Shown here piece by piece: positions 25,272 to 34,116 of a DNA stretch of 64,000 bases (position 1 is the first letter of the stretch; each line of letters opens with the position of its first letter). The position numbers and the translations under genes were made by a program. The DNA is from JBCCGG01 sp039029395. Its GTDB lineage: Bacteria > Pseudomonadota > Alphaproteobacteria > Kiloniellales > JAKSDN01. The stretch covers positions 62,001-126,000 of the forward strand of contig JBCCGG010000005.1 of assembly GCA_039029395.1 (NCBI GenBank). Direction: 5' to 3'. The notes below the pieces were generated by a model. It was not told the DNA's origin and did no database searches. It saw only the letters and a program-made list of their open reading frames with translations.

Positions 25272-26600
25272 TCAGTTCGTCGGGAAGAACCAGTATTGAT
25301 TGACACCCGACAGATCCGCGTACCTGCCTTCGCTGGCGTCCCACAGCTCGACCTGGCCGGCGCCGTTCCAGCGGACATTGATGGCATGGCTCACTGGACT
25401 GTAATCGTAGGATATGATGACCAGCCCGCGCGGATGACCGCCCCGCTCGCCATACTCCGCGATGAGTACCTCAAGCTGCCGTTTGGTCACCAGGATCCAG
25501 CCGGGCTGTCGGATCTGATCGAAACCTAAAATGCCTTTTGTCTGGTACTTCAGGATGTGGTTCTGGCCGCCGTAGATCCTTTGCAATACTGCCGCTTCTC
25601 CCCCGGGGCCCGCGCCGCCAGCAGTCTCCAGCGAGATGCCCCCGGGCAGTTCGAGCGTACGCGGCCGGGCGTAGTAGGGCTGGCCGGTGAGCCATCTCAG
25701 ATCCTGGGCGATCGCCGCCTGAAAGCAGCCGAACTGGCCATTGTCCAGGATCGTCTTGGTCCCTGGTGCGCGCCAAGCCATGCTTTCGAGCACCCGCGGC
25801 TTATTCGGGTCGATCACGAGAAGGTCCTCGACCGCCGGCGCGAAGGTTCCGACCACTTCCTCATAGTTTGAAAATGCGCCGTAGCCAAAATCTTCCAGTG
25901 TTCGCTTGGTCGCCTCGAAAAGGCGAGCTAGATCTTCGTCCGGACGACCGCATCCGGTCGGCGGCGCCCCTTGGCTCTGAACCGGGATCTGTCGGGCGGT
26001 TTGGCCGCTACCCGTTCGATTGCCCGTGACCGTGCCGGTGATCTGGGGGTTGCCGGAGCGGTCGCTCTCCGGCGTGCCTGGTGTGCCGTCGAAGGGCGGC
26101 TTGGGCGGGTCCGGCAGGACCTCGTTTTGTTCCGCGCCAAGCTCGAATTGGTTACCTTTGGACTCGCCCGATGTGCCGCTTTTTTTGATCTCGACGACGA
26201 CGATGTCCCAATCCTTGCCCTCCGTCCAGTTCCGGCAGTCGAAGGTCTCGAAGCGGCTGTCGAGTTCGACTTGATAGATCGCCGGATTGGCATAAACCTC
26301 GGGGTCGCTGAAATCGACCCCAGCCTCTCGCCAGCGCTCCTGGAGCAGCGCTTCGTAGTCTGCCACGGTCATCACGCTGATGTCGGCGCTGGTGTAGGTC
26401 CAGGGGTCCAGGTAGCCCTGCACTGAGTCGAGAAAGAGCTCTTTGTGGTCCTCGGTGAATCTGCACTTGTCGAGCTCGCCAGCGCCGGTGACATCGCCGC
26501 GCCAATTCGCGGGGTAGGACGTCGGCTCGCGATCTTGAGCCAGTGCGAGGCTGCCCGAGAAAGCGACAAGGACGAGGCAGGCGAGAAGCGTTCTAATCAT
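25272..26600 (-). CDS. Exported protein with papain-like (Tox-PL-type) C-terminal domain
   Basis: 442 aa with a signal peptide (LLACLVLVAFSGSLALAQ). Residues 22-150 form an N-terminal domain with a few cysteines. About 150-215 is a Gly/Pro/Thr-rich linker. The C-terminal part has GCFQAAIAQDLRWLTG (C292), SHAINVRWNGAGQVELWDA (H405, D421) and ends in YWFFPTN. The order Cys - long gap - His-x-(hydrophobic)-N - strand - Asp matches papain-fold toxin or deamidase domains. The fold call is by motif only. No immunity gene or secretion-system gene is adjacent. It converges with the corrinoid operon. Confidence 0.6.
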   Translation of the reverse strand: MIRTLLACLVLVAFSGSLALAQDREPTSYPANWRGDVTGAGELDKCRFTEDHKELFLDSVQGYLDPWTYTSADISVMTVADYEALLQERWREAGVDFSDPEVYANPAIYQVELDSRFETFDCRNWTEGKDWDIVVVEIKKSGTSGESKGNQFELGAEQNEVLPDPPKPPFDGTPGTPESDRSGNPQITGTVTGNRTGSGQTARQIPVQSQGAPPTGCGRPDEDLARLFEATKRTLEDFGYGAFSNYEEVVGTFAPAVEDLLVIDPNKPRVLESMAWRAPGTKTILDNGQFGCFQAAIAQDLRWLTGQPYYARPRTLELPGGISLETAGGAGPGGEAAVLQRIYGGQNHILKYQTKGILGFDQIRQPGWILVTKRQLEVLIAEYGERGGHPRGLVIISYDYSPVSHAINVRWNGAGQVELWDASEGRYADLSGVNQYWFFPTN

Positions 26601-26711
26601 CGGATCACTGTTCCCATATGGCGCCTCGCTATTCTACGAAGTGCCCCGGAGGACAGTCCACCGTTGGGAAGAGGTTAATATTCTCCTCTCCCGACTTCGA
26701 CCAATTGGTCC

Positions 26712-29123
26712 TTACCTTAGTCGCATTCGGCTGCCGGTTGGATCGAAGGCCGGCTTTGCTGTGACAGTCCCAGGGACCAGAGTGCGCGCGATGTCGACTT
26801 CGACGCGCGCGCCCTCCAACATCTCGAAGACCGCGCGATTGAGATAACCGAGCGCCAAAGGCCGGCCGATCCGATAGCCGAAAGCCGCCGATGTTGTTTG
26901 GCCAACGATCTCGCCGTCAATGTAAACCGGCTCGTTGCCCAAGGGTGTCGTCGCCTGGTCGTCGAGCACAATCGTGACCATTTGGCTGGCAACCCGTTGG
27001 TCACGACGCTCCAGCAGGGCGTCCCGCCCGATGAAGGGCGTCTCCCAGGCGACCGCGAAGTCGAGCCCCGCCTCGAGCGGCGAAGTGTCGCTGTCGATGT
27101 CGTGGCCGTAGGCAAGAAATCGCTTCTCCACGCGCATGGCGCTCTGGGCGAAGAGACCGGAGGGACGCGCGCCTGCGTCGCGCAGCACTTGATACAGCTT
27201 GTGCGCATCGCCCGTGCGGCAGGTAACTTCCCAGCCCGCCTCACCGACGAAGGAAAGCCGCGCGGCGTGCACCGGCAGCCCCGCGATCTCCGCCTCGCCG
27301 TGGCAAAAATAGCCGAGGCCTTTGAGATCTCTCGCCCCCACATCGTTGGCGACTTTCGCCGCCTCCGGCCCCATGAGTGCGAGCACGGCATAGTCGTCCG
27401 TTTCGTCCCGCAAGGTCACGCGCTCGCCGTCTTCCAGGTGCCGACGAAACCAGGCCAGGTCGCGCTTGAGCGCCGTGGTGCCGACATAGAGCCTGTAACT
27501 CTCGTCACCTAGACGAAATGCCGTCAGATCGCTCTCGATGCCGCCAGCCTCGTTGAGCATCGCCGTGTAGATCGCGCGGCCAGCAGGCCGCGTCATGTCA
27601 TTCGCACAAACTCGGTTGAGGAAACGCTCGGCGTCCGCTCCCTCGACGCGGATCTTACCAAAGGTCGATTGGTCGAAAAGCGCCGCACCCTCGTGTGCTT
27701 GAGCCACCTCGTCGCCAACCTGGTCGAAGTAGTCGGGCCGGCCGAAGGTTGGCGCGGGCTCCTCTTGCTTTCCGAAGTAGAGCGGGCGCTCCCAACCGTA
27801 CACCTGTCCAAAGTGGGCTTGCTCCGAACGCCATTCGCGGTCAAGCGGCGTCGCCTTAAGTTCCCGCGCCGTGGTCCATTGGCGGCCCGGATAGGTGATC
27901 TCGTAATGCTTGCCGAGCACCTCCGGCGCGCGGGCCGCGAGCGCCGCGACCGAGGAGACGCAAGCGGGAAAACGCTTCGGATCAGCCTCGTGCAAATCAA
28001 ACGGCATGCGGCCCTCGACGATCGCATGGGCCAGCGCCATACCGGCGCCGCCGCCGGTTGCCACCCCGACGGAGTTCATGCCGCACCCGAGGTAGAGTCC
28101 CGGCGTCTCGGCCGACTCGCCGAGCAGAAAGGAGCCGTCCGAGGTGAAGCTCTCGGGCCCGTTGAGCAGCATCTTGACCTCGGCGGTCTCCAGCACCGGC
28201 AGACGGTGCAGGGCGTTCAACATCATCGGCTCGAAGTGATCCCAATCCTCGGGCAAGAGCTGAAAGGCGAAATCTTCGCCCAAACCGTCAGGATCAATCG
28301 CCTTGCCCAGAGGCTCGAAGCAGCCAACGAGCAGGCCGCCGGAATCATCGCGAATGTAAAGATGGGCGTCGTGGTCGGAGAGCGTCGGCATGTTGCCGGT
28401 TATGCCCTCGACCGGCCGGGTCAGCAGATAAAAGTGCTCGCAGGGCCAGAGCGGTACGTCGACCCCGGCCATGGCTGCGACCCGCCGCGACCAGAGTCCG
28501 GCGCAGACCGCGATCGCGTCGCAGGCAATCGTGCCGCGCGCGGTCTCCAGGCCGACTACCTTTCCGCCCTCGGTCAGGATGCCGGTCACGCTCGTGTCCT
28601 CGAAGATCTTGGCACCTTTGGCCTTGGCGCCCTTGACCAGTGCGGCGCAGAGGTCCGAGGGGCTGACCCGGCCGTCGTCGGGCGACCAGACCGCGCCCAG
28701 CACGTCGTCCGCATTCATCAGGGGCCAGCGTTCCTTGGTCTCGCCGGGCGAGATCGAACTCGCGCGCACGCCGAAGGCATGGGCCAGGGCCTCCTGGCGC
28801 GTTATGTGGATCAAGCGATCCGGGTTGGTCGCGATCGAAAGCGAACCCTTGTTGATCCAGCCGGTCGCCTGGCCGGTTTCCTCTTCCAGCTGGGCATAGA
28901 GCGAAACCGATGTGCGAATCAGATCGGTCAGATTGCGCGACGAGCGCAGCGCCCGGACCTGGGCCGCCGAGTGCCAAGTCGTGCCCGAGGTAAGCTTGTT
29001 GCGCTCGACCAGCAGCGCGTCGCCCACCCCGGCCTTGGCCAGATGATAGAGCGTCGAACAGCCCATCACGCCACCGCCGATCACCACCACGGAAGCGTGG
29101 GCGGGCAAGTCACCTTGTGTCAT
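26712..29123 (-). CDS. Dimethylglycine/sarcosine dehydrogenase-like flavoprotein with GcvT domain
   Basis: 803 aa. The N-terminal FAD domain starts VVVIGGGVMGCSTLYHLA (dinucleotide loop 16-21) and has GTTWHSAAQVRALRSS with H51, the position of the covalent flavin His in DMGDH/SarDH. A short FAO_M linker (about 370-425) leads to GcvT folate-binding and C-terminal domains (about 425-795; ALFDQSTFGKIRVEG, GEAGWEVTCR). Such enzymes oxidatively demethylate dimethylglycine or sarcosine and pass the C1 unit to tetrahydrofolate. This fits the neighbouring methyl-transfer operon, though they face in different directions. Exact substrate unknown. Confidence 0.88.
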   Translation of the reverse strand: MTQGDLPAHASVVVIGGGVMGCSTLYHLAKAGVGDALLVERNKLTSGTTWHSAAQVRALRSSRNLTDLIRTSVSLYAQLEEETGQATGWINKGSLSIATNPDRLIHITRQEALAHAFGVRASSISPGETKERWPLMNADDVLGAVWSPDDGRVSPSDLCAALVKGAKAKGAKIFEDTSVTGILTEGGKVVGLETARGTIACDAIAVCAGLWSRRVAAMAGVDVPLWPCEHFYLLTRPVEGITGNMPTLSDHDAHLYIRDDSGGLLVGCFEPLGKAIDPDGLGEDFAFQLLPEDWDHFEPMMLNALHRLPVLETAEVKMLLNGPESFTSDGSFLLGESAETPGLYLGCGMNSVGVATGGGAGMALAHAIVEGRMPFDLHEADPKRFPACVSSVAALAARAPEVLGKHYEITYPGRQWTTARELKATPLDREWRSEQAHFGQVYGWERPLYFGKQEEPAPTFGRPDYFDQVGDEVAQAHEGAALFDQSTFGKIRVEGADAERFLNRVCANDMTRPAGRAIYTAMLNEAGGIESDLTAFRLGDESYRLYVGTTALKRDLAWFRRHLEDGERVTLRDETDDYAVLALMGPEAAKVANDVGARDLKGLGYFCHGEAEIAGLPVHAARLSFVGEAGWEVTCRTGDAHKLYQVLRDAGARPSGLFAQSAMRVEKRFLAYGHDIDSDTSPLEAGLDFAVAWETPFIGRDALLERRDQRVASQMVTIVLDDQATTPLGNEPVYIDGEIVGQTTSAAFGYRIGRPLALGYLNRAVFEMLEGARVEVDIARTLVPGTVTAKPAFDPTGSRMRLR

Positions 29124-29212
29124 GGAAGTTTCCCTGGTGCCGAAAAGACCCTGGCTTCTAGCATGGGATTACGCCTTAAGGAACGAAAATGCCCCTGTGC
29201 GCATGGATTCTT

Positions 29213-29827
29213 TTAGAGCCCGGCGGCGGCGCGTGCCAGTGCCTCGATGCGCGGCCAATCGCGCGCGGCAATTGCCTCGGCCGGTGCCAGCCAGGAGCCG
29301 CCAACCGCCACCACGTTGTCGAGCGCGAGATACTGCGATGCGCTCTCGGGCGTGATACCGCCCGTAGGGCAGAAACGGACTTGTGGAAATGGCCCCGATA
29401 AGGCCCGCAATACTGCAATGCCGCCAGCCTGTTCGGCCGGGAAGAACTTCAGGCAATCATGTCCGGCCGCCAGCGCGCGCATCACGTCGCTCGCCGTGGC
29501 GACGCCCGGCAGAAGATCGAGCTCCAGGTCGGCGGCCGCCTTGGCCAGGTCCTCGGTGAAGCCGGGGCTGACCACGAAGCGCGCGCCGGCCGCTTTCGAC
29601 TGCTCCAGCTGATCTCGGCCCAACACCGTTCCAACTCCGACGAACGCCCCGGTCAGCTCGCTGGCGATTGCTTTCACGGCCTCGAGCGCCGCCGGCGTTC
29701 GCAGGGTAATCTCCAAGCAAGAGAGACCGCCCGCAATCAAGGCCTGGGCCAAAGGCACAGCCAGCTCCGGCGCTTCCACGACCAGGACAGGAACAACGCG
29801 GGTCTGGGTCAGGACCTGCTTTATCAT
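29213..29827 (-). CDS. eda: KDPG/KHG aldolase
   Basis: 204 aa. It cleaves 2-keto-3-deoxy-6-phosphogluconate to pyruvate and glyceraldehyde-3-phosphate. Catalytic E39 lies in LEITLRT, the Schiff-base lysine K127 in CLKFFPAE, and phosphate-binding segments are FCPTGGI and VAVGGSWL. The ATG overlaps the edd stop as ATGA. It is the last gene of a glpD-pgl-edd-eda series. Confidence 0.96.
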   Translation of the reverse strand: MIKQVLTQTRVVPVLVVEAPELAVPLAQALIAGGLSCLEITLRTPAALEAVKAIASELTGAFVGVGTVLGRDQLEQSKAAGARFVVSPGFTEDLAKAAADLELDLLPGVATASDVMRALAAGHDCLKFFPAEQAGGIAVLRALSGPFPQVRFCPTGGITPESASQYLALDNVVAVGGSWLAPAEAIAARDWPRIEALARAAAGL

Positions 29828-31647
29828 GGCTCAGCTTGAAACAAAGCGCTGGCACCTCTGTCGGCGCTCTCTACCCCACGCCGGAACGCGCTGAAGAGCT
29901 CGCGGCCATTGCCCCAGTCCGCACTCTGATCCCGAGGCGCCGCGGCTTCTCGTTCATCTAGCGAACCGGCCGCTACTTTGGCCTCCAATACACCGGCCTC
30001 AGCATCCAGGCGTACCCTATCGCCGTCGCGCAATCGGGCGAGCGGGCCGCCATGCAGCGCCTCGGGAGTAACGTGGATCGCCGCCGGAACTTTGCCGGAG
30101 GCGCCCGACATACGGCCGTCGGTCACGAGGGCGACCTTGTAGCCGAGATCCTGCAGCACCCCTAATGGCGGTGTCAGCTTGTGCAGCTCAGGCATGCCGT
30201 TAGCAGCCGGGCCTTGAAAGCGCACCACGGCGACCATGTCCCGGTGCATCTCGCCACGCTCAAAGGCCTCTTGCAGTGCTGCTTGACTCTCAAAGATCCG
30301 CGCCGGCGCCTCGACGATCCGGTGCTCCGGCTTGACCGCGGAGACCTTGATCACCGCCCGGCCGAGGTTTCCATCGAGCAATCGCAGCCCGCCATCGGCG
30401 CTGAAGGGATCGGCTGCCGGCCGCAGCACGTCTCGATCCAAGCTGCGCTTACTGGCTTCTCGCCAGACCAGCGTGCCTTCTTCAAGCCCGGGTTCCTTCG
30501 CATAGTCGGCCGGCCCCTCGCCGCATACCCCAAGTACGTCGCCATGCAGCAAGCCGGCGCCCAGAAGCTCTCGAATCAAGAAAGCCATGCCGCCGGCCGC
30601 ATGAAAATGGTTCACGTCGGCCGGACCGTTCGGATAGATCCGGGTCAGCAGGGGCACGGCTTTGGAGAGATCGGCGAAGTCGTCCCAATTTAGCTCGATG
30701 CCCGCTGCTTTCGCGATCGCCACCAAATGCATTGTGTGGTTGGTCGAGCCACCGGTCGCCAGGAGGCCGACTATGCCGTTGACCAATGACTTCTCGTTCA
30801 CCACCTGGCCCACCGGGCGGTAGTCGTTGCCCAGCTGAGTGATCTCTAGCGCGCGCTCGGCGGCTGCCCTGGTCAAGGCTTCGCGCAAAGGAGTGGCGGG
30901 ATTGACGAAGGCAGCGCCAGGCAGATGCAGGCCCATCACCTCCATCAACATCTGGTTCGAGTTGGCTGTGCCGTAGAAGGTGCAAGTGCCCGGTGCGTGA
31001 TAGGACCTGCTCTCTGCTTCCAGCAATTCTGCGCGTCCGATCTCGCCGGCGGCGAAAAGCTGGCGAATGCGCGCCTTCTCCGGGTTCGGCAGGCCCGAGG
31101 GCATCGGACCGGCCGGCACGAAGATGACCGGCAAGTGACCAAAGGAAAGCGCGCCAATCAGGAGTCCGGGCACGATCTTGTCGCACACACCCAAGCAAAG
31201 CGCACCGTCGAACATGTTGTGGGAGAGCGCGACAGCGGTCGCCATTGCGATCACATCGCGGGAGAACAGGCTGAGTTCCATGCCGACCTGGCCTTGGGTC
31301 ACACCGTCGCACATGGCCGGTACGCCGCCGGCCACCTGGGCCACGCCCCCCGCCCTTTCGGCCGCGTCCTTGATGAGCGCCGGATAGGTCTCGAAGGGCT
31401 GGTGCGCCGAGAGCATGTCGTTGTAGGCGGTGACGATTCCGAGATTCGCCTTCTCGTCACCCGCCAGGTCCTGTTTCGCCGGCTGGCCGCAGGCCGCAAA
31501 GCCATGGGCCAAGTTGCCGCAGGAAAGACCCGTGCGCCTTGGCTTGACGGCTTGGGCCGCAGCAAGCCGCTCAAGGTAGCGACCGCGCGTCGACGCGCTT
31601 CGCACTCGGATCCGCTCGGTCACATGCTCAAGTGTGGCATTGGGCAT
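29824..31647 (-). CDS. edd: 6-phosphogluconate dehydratase
   Basis: 607 aa, full length for IlvD/Edd enzymes. The Entner-Doudoroff dehydratase uses a [4Fe-4S] cluster. Visible signatures are NLGIVTAYNDMLSAHQPF, CLGVCDKIVPGLL, LLATGGSTNHTMHLVAIA and TDGRMSGASGKVPAAIH. The 4-nt overlap with eda couples their translation. Confidence 0.96.
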   Translation of the reverse strand: MPNATLEHVTERIRVRSASTRGRYLERLAAAQAVKPRRTGLSCGNLAHGFAACGQPAKQDLAGDEKANLGIVTAYNDMLSAHQPFETYPALIKDAAERAGGVAQVAGGVPAMCDGVTQGQVGMELSLFSRDVIAMATAVALSHNMFDGALCLGVCDKIVPGLLIGALSFGHLPVIFVPAGPMPSGLPNPEKARIRQLFAAGEIGRAELLEAESRSYHAPGTCTFYGTANSNQMLMEVMGLHLPGAAFVNPATPLREALTRAAAERALEITQLGNDYRPVGQVVNEKSLVNGIVGLLATGGSTNHTMHLVAIAKAAGIELNWDDFADLSKAVPLLTRIYPNGPADVNHFHAAGGMAFLIRELLGAGLLHGDVLGVCGEGPADYAKEPGLEEGTLVWREASKRSLDRDVLRPAADPFSADGGLRLLDGNLGRAVIKVSAVKPEHRIVEAPARIFESQAALQEAFERGEMHRDMVAVVRFQGPAANGMPELHKLTPPLGVLQDLGYKVALVTDGRMSGASGKVPAAIHVTPEALHGGPLARLRDGDRVRLDAEAGVLEAKVAAGSLDEREAAAPRDQSADWGNGRELFSAFRRGVESADRGASALFQAEP

Positions 31648-31659
31648 CGCAGCTCTCCC

Positions 31660-32385
31660 TTAGGGGAACCAAGTGATCTCAACCGGCACCCGCTGCTGAT
31701 GCAGGATGCCGCGAACCGGCAGAGCCTCGAGCGGACCGGCACTGACGGCTCGATCCAGAACACGCCGTTTGGCGTCGCCACTCATCAGCAGCAGGATCAT
31801 ATGACTGTCGAGCAAGGCCGGTAAGGTCATGCTTATTCGCGCCACCGGTGAACTTGCCGGATGACAAGCTATTACCCGCGCTGCACCGGGTCCAGCCAAG
31901 GCGCGCCGCAGTTGATCTGGCGGCAGAGAAGGAAAAAGACTCGCCGTATGGCCGTCCTCTCCCATACCCAGCAGGACGAAATCCAGCGGCCAGCGAAGGC
32001 CCGCGAGCCGCGCCTCGATCTCCGGCAGGGCGGCCTCCGGACTAGGCGCTGCGGTCCGCAAGCCAACCAAGCGTGCCGCCCGCCCCGGCCCAGACAGTAG
32101 GCTCCGTCGCAGCAGCCGTTCGTTGGACTGGGGATCGTCGGTCGCGACCCACCGCTCGTCCCCTAAGGTCACCGTGACCTTGCTCCAAGGCAAGGGGAGC
32201 TGACCCAAGCGCTCATAGAGCGGCAGTGGCGTCGAACCACCGGCGAGCGCCATCGTGCAGTGGCCGCGGTGCGTCACGGCGTCCTCAACCAAACCCTCAA
32301 TGCGCTTGGCCAGCGCCTCAATGGCTTGGTCGCGCATATCATGGAGGTGGAGTTTCGCAGGCACCTCCTTGGACCCTACCTTCAT
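31660..32385 (-). CDS. pgl: 6-phosphogluconolactonase
   Basis: 241 aa from ATG 32385, which overlaps the glpD stop as ATGA; the longer frame to 32526 only mirrors glpD. Family signatures are ALAGGSTPLPLYERL, VTLGDERWV and GMGEDGHTASLFPSL. It supplies 6-phosphogluconate to edd, 12 nt downstream. The glucose-6-phosphate dehydrogenase that normally accompanies it is not here. Confidence 0.93.
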   Translation of the reverse strand: MKVGSKEVPAKLHLHDMRDQAIEALAKRIEGLVEDAVTHRGHCTMALAGGSTPLPLYERLGQLPLPWSKVTVTLGDERWVATDDPQSNERLLRRSLLSGPGRAARLVGLRTAAPSPEAALPEIEARLAGLRWPLDFVLLGMGEDGHTASLFPSLPPDQLRRALAGPGAARVIACHPASSPVARISMTLPALLDSHMILLLMSGDAKRRVLDRAVSAGPLEALPVRGILHQQRVPVEITWFP

Positions 32386-33959
32386 GCCTTCACGGTCGCC
32401 GATCGGGCGCCCGGTGGAGGATTGCCGAGCAACCCCTTGTTGAGATAATCCGTGATACGCTCGGCGGTGCCCTCCGGTACGTGGAGCCCGAGCTTGGAAC
32501 GGCGCCAAAGAATGTCCTCGGGGCACCGGGCGAACTCCTGATCGACCAGATAGTCCACTTCGGCTTCATGAAGGGAGCCGCCCAGGTCCTTGCCCAAGTC
32601 CTCGAGCCGAGAGGCGTGCTCGAGGATGCGGTTCATGCGCGTCCCATAGCTTCGGGCATAGCGGTCAAGAAGCTCGTCAGGCATCCAGGGATAAGCCGAT
32701 CTCTGAGTTGCCAGGAAGCTCTCGAAGTCGGCGCGCTCCATATCGCCGCCCGGTAGGTGTGCATGCTCGGTCCAGCCGCCCACCGCGAAACCAAGCGGTC
32801 CGCGCAGCTTGTCGACGGCCTGCTCGGCGAGAACGCGGTAAGTCGTTATCTTGCCGCCGTAGACATTGAGCAAGGGCGCTGCCTCGCCTTCGGACTCGAG
32901 CTCTAGGATGAAGTCTCGGGTCGCCTGAGACGCGGACCCTGCCCCATCATCGTAGAGCGGCCGCACGCCAGCATAGGTCCAGACCACATCTTCGGCGCTG
33001 ATCTTCCGCTCGAAGTAGCGATTGACGGCCTGACAGAGGTAGTCGATCTCTCCTTCCGTGATCGCGACTCGATCGAGATCACCCTCATAATCCAGGTCAG
33101 TGGTGCCGATCAGCGTGAACCGGCCTTCGTAGGGGATCGCAAAGAGGACGCGCTTATCGACGTTCTGAAAGATGTAGGGGTAGGGATGATCGAACAAACG
33201 CGGCACAACGATATGCGAGCCTTTGACGTTGCGGATGTTCTTCGTCAAGTTTCGCCCAATACGCTGGGTCAGCACTTCCGTCACCCAAGGCCCCGCCGTG
33301 TTGACCAGGGCGCGCGCCGAGATGGTTCGCGTCTGACCGCTCGGACCGTGCCTTAACTCTACCTGCCAGCCGGCACCGCCACGCCGGGCAGACTGGCATT
33401 CCATGCGAGTCAGCACCTCGGCACCGCGCTCCGCCGCGTCCAGAGCGTTCAGGGCGACCAACCGGGAATCCTCGACCCAACAATCCGAGTAGACAAATGC
33501 CTTCTTGAACTGGTCGAGGATCGGGCCACCGGCTGGGTGGCGTCTAAGGTCGATCGCCTTCGAAGCCGGCAGTATCTTTCGGCCGCCTAAATGATCGTAG
33601 AGCAGCAAACCAAGGCGGATAAGCCAGGCCGGCCGCTGCTCGGGGCTGTGGGGCAGGACGAACTGCAAGGGCCAGATGATATGGGGCGCCGCGCGTAGCA
33701 GCACCTCGCGCTCGATCAAGGCATGGCGAACCAAGGCGAACGCGTAGTGCTCGAGGTAGCGTAGGCCTCCGTGGATCAGCTTGGTGGAGGCGGACGAAGT
33801 GCCGCTCGCCAGATCGTCCTTCTCGCACAGCAAGACCTTCAAGCCGCGGCCGGCCGCGTCACGTGCGATGCCAACGCCGTTTACACCCCCGCCGATCACC
33901 ACGAGGTCGAAGGTTTGGTCCAAGGGCTCCGTCGATGCCAATGTCTGTTTGTTCCTCAA
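32382..33959 (-). CDS. glpD: Aerobic glycerol-3-phosphate dehydrogenase
   Basis: 525 aa with a TTG start at 33959. The FAD loop is LVVIGGGVNGVGIARDAAGRG, followed by ASGTSSASTKLIHGGLRYLE and GTTDLDYEGD, typical of GlpD. The C-terminal helical domain is DAO_C. It oxidises glycerol-3-phosphate to dihydroxyacetone phosphate at the inner membrane with ubiquinone. It heads a series in which glycerol entry and the Entner-Doudoroff route are joined by overlapping stops and starts. Confidence 0.95.
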   Translation of the reverse strand: MRNKQTLASTEPLDQTFDLVVIGGGVNGVGIARDAAGRGLKVLLCEKDDLASGTSSASTKLIHGGLRYLEHYAFALVRHALIEREVLLRAAPHIIWPLQFVLPHSPEQRPAWLIRLGLLLYDHLGGRKILPASKAIDLRRHPAGGPILDQFKKAFVYSDCWVEDSRLVALNALDAAERGAEVLTRMECQSARRGGAGWQVELRHGPSGQTRTISARALVNTAGPWVTEVLTQRIGRNLTKNIRNVKGSHIVVPRLFDHPYPYIFQNVDKRVLFAIPYEGRFTLIGTTDLDYEGDLDRVAITEGEIDYLCQAVNRYFERKISAEDVVWTYAGVRPLYDDGAGSASQATRDFILELESEGEAAPLLNVYGGKITTYRVLAEQAVDKLRGPLGFAVGGWTEHAHLPGGDMERADFESFLATQRSAYPWMPDELLDRYARSYGTRMNRILEHASRLEDLGKDLGGSLHEAEVDYLVDQEFARCPEDILWRRSKLGLHVPEGTAERITDYLNKGLLGNPPPGARSATVKA

Positions 33960-34116
33960 TCCAGCCGCCTGGAGGTTTGCTCACGATCGGCACGCGCCGG
34001 GACGGTGTGAGCCTAAAGGCACATTTCGGCCTATTCTATCGGAGGCGCGAGGCAGGGAAAGCCGATTTCTCCGGCGGACTCGCATTAGGGCCGACCCGCG
34101 ATGCGGCCAAGAGCCT

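Noticed and set aside
27669..29216. 515-codon plus-strand frame opposite the dimethylglycine-dehydrogenase-like gene
   Set aside because: Shadow of a clear flavoprotein; composition rich in Arg/Gly/Ala/Gln and no recognisable domain.
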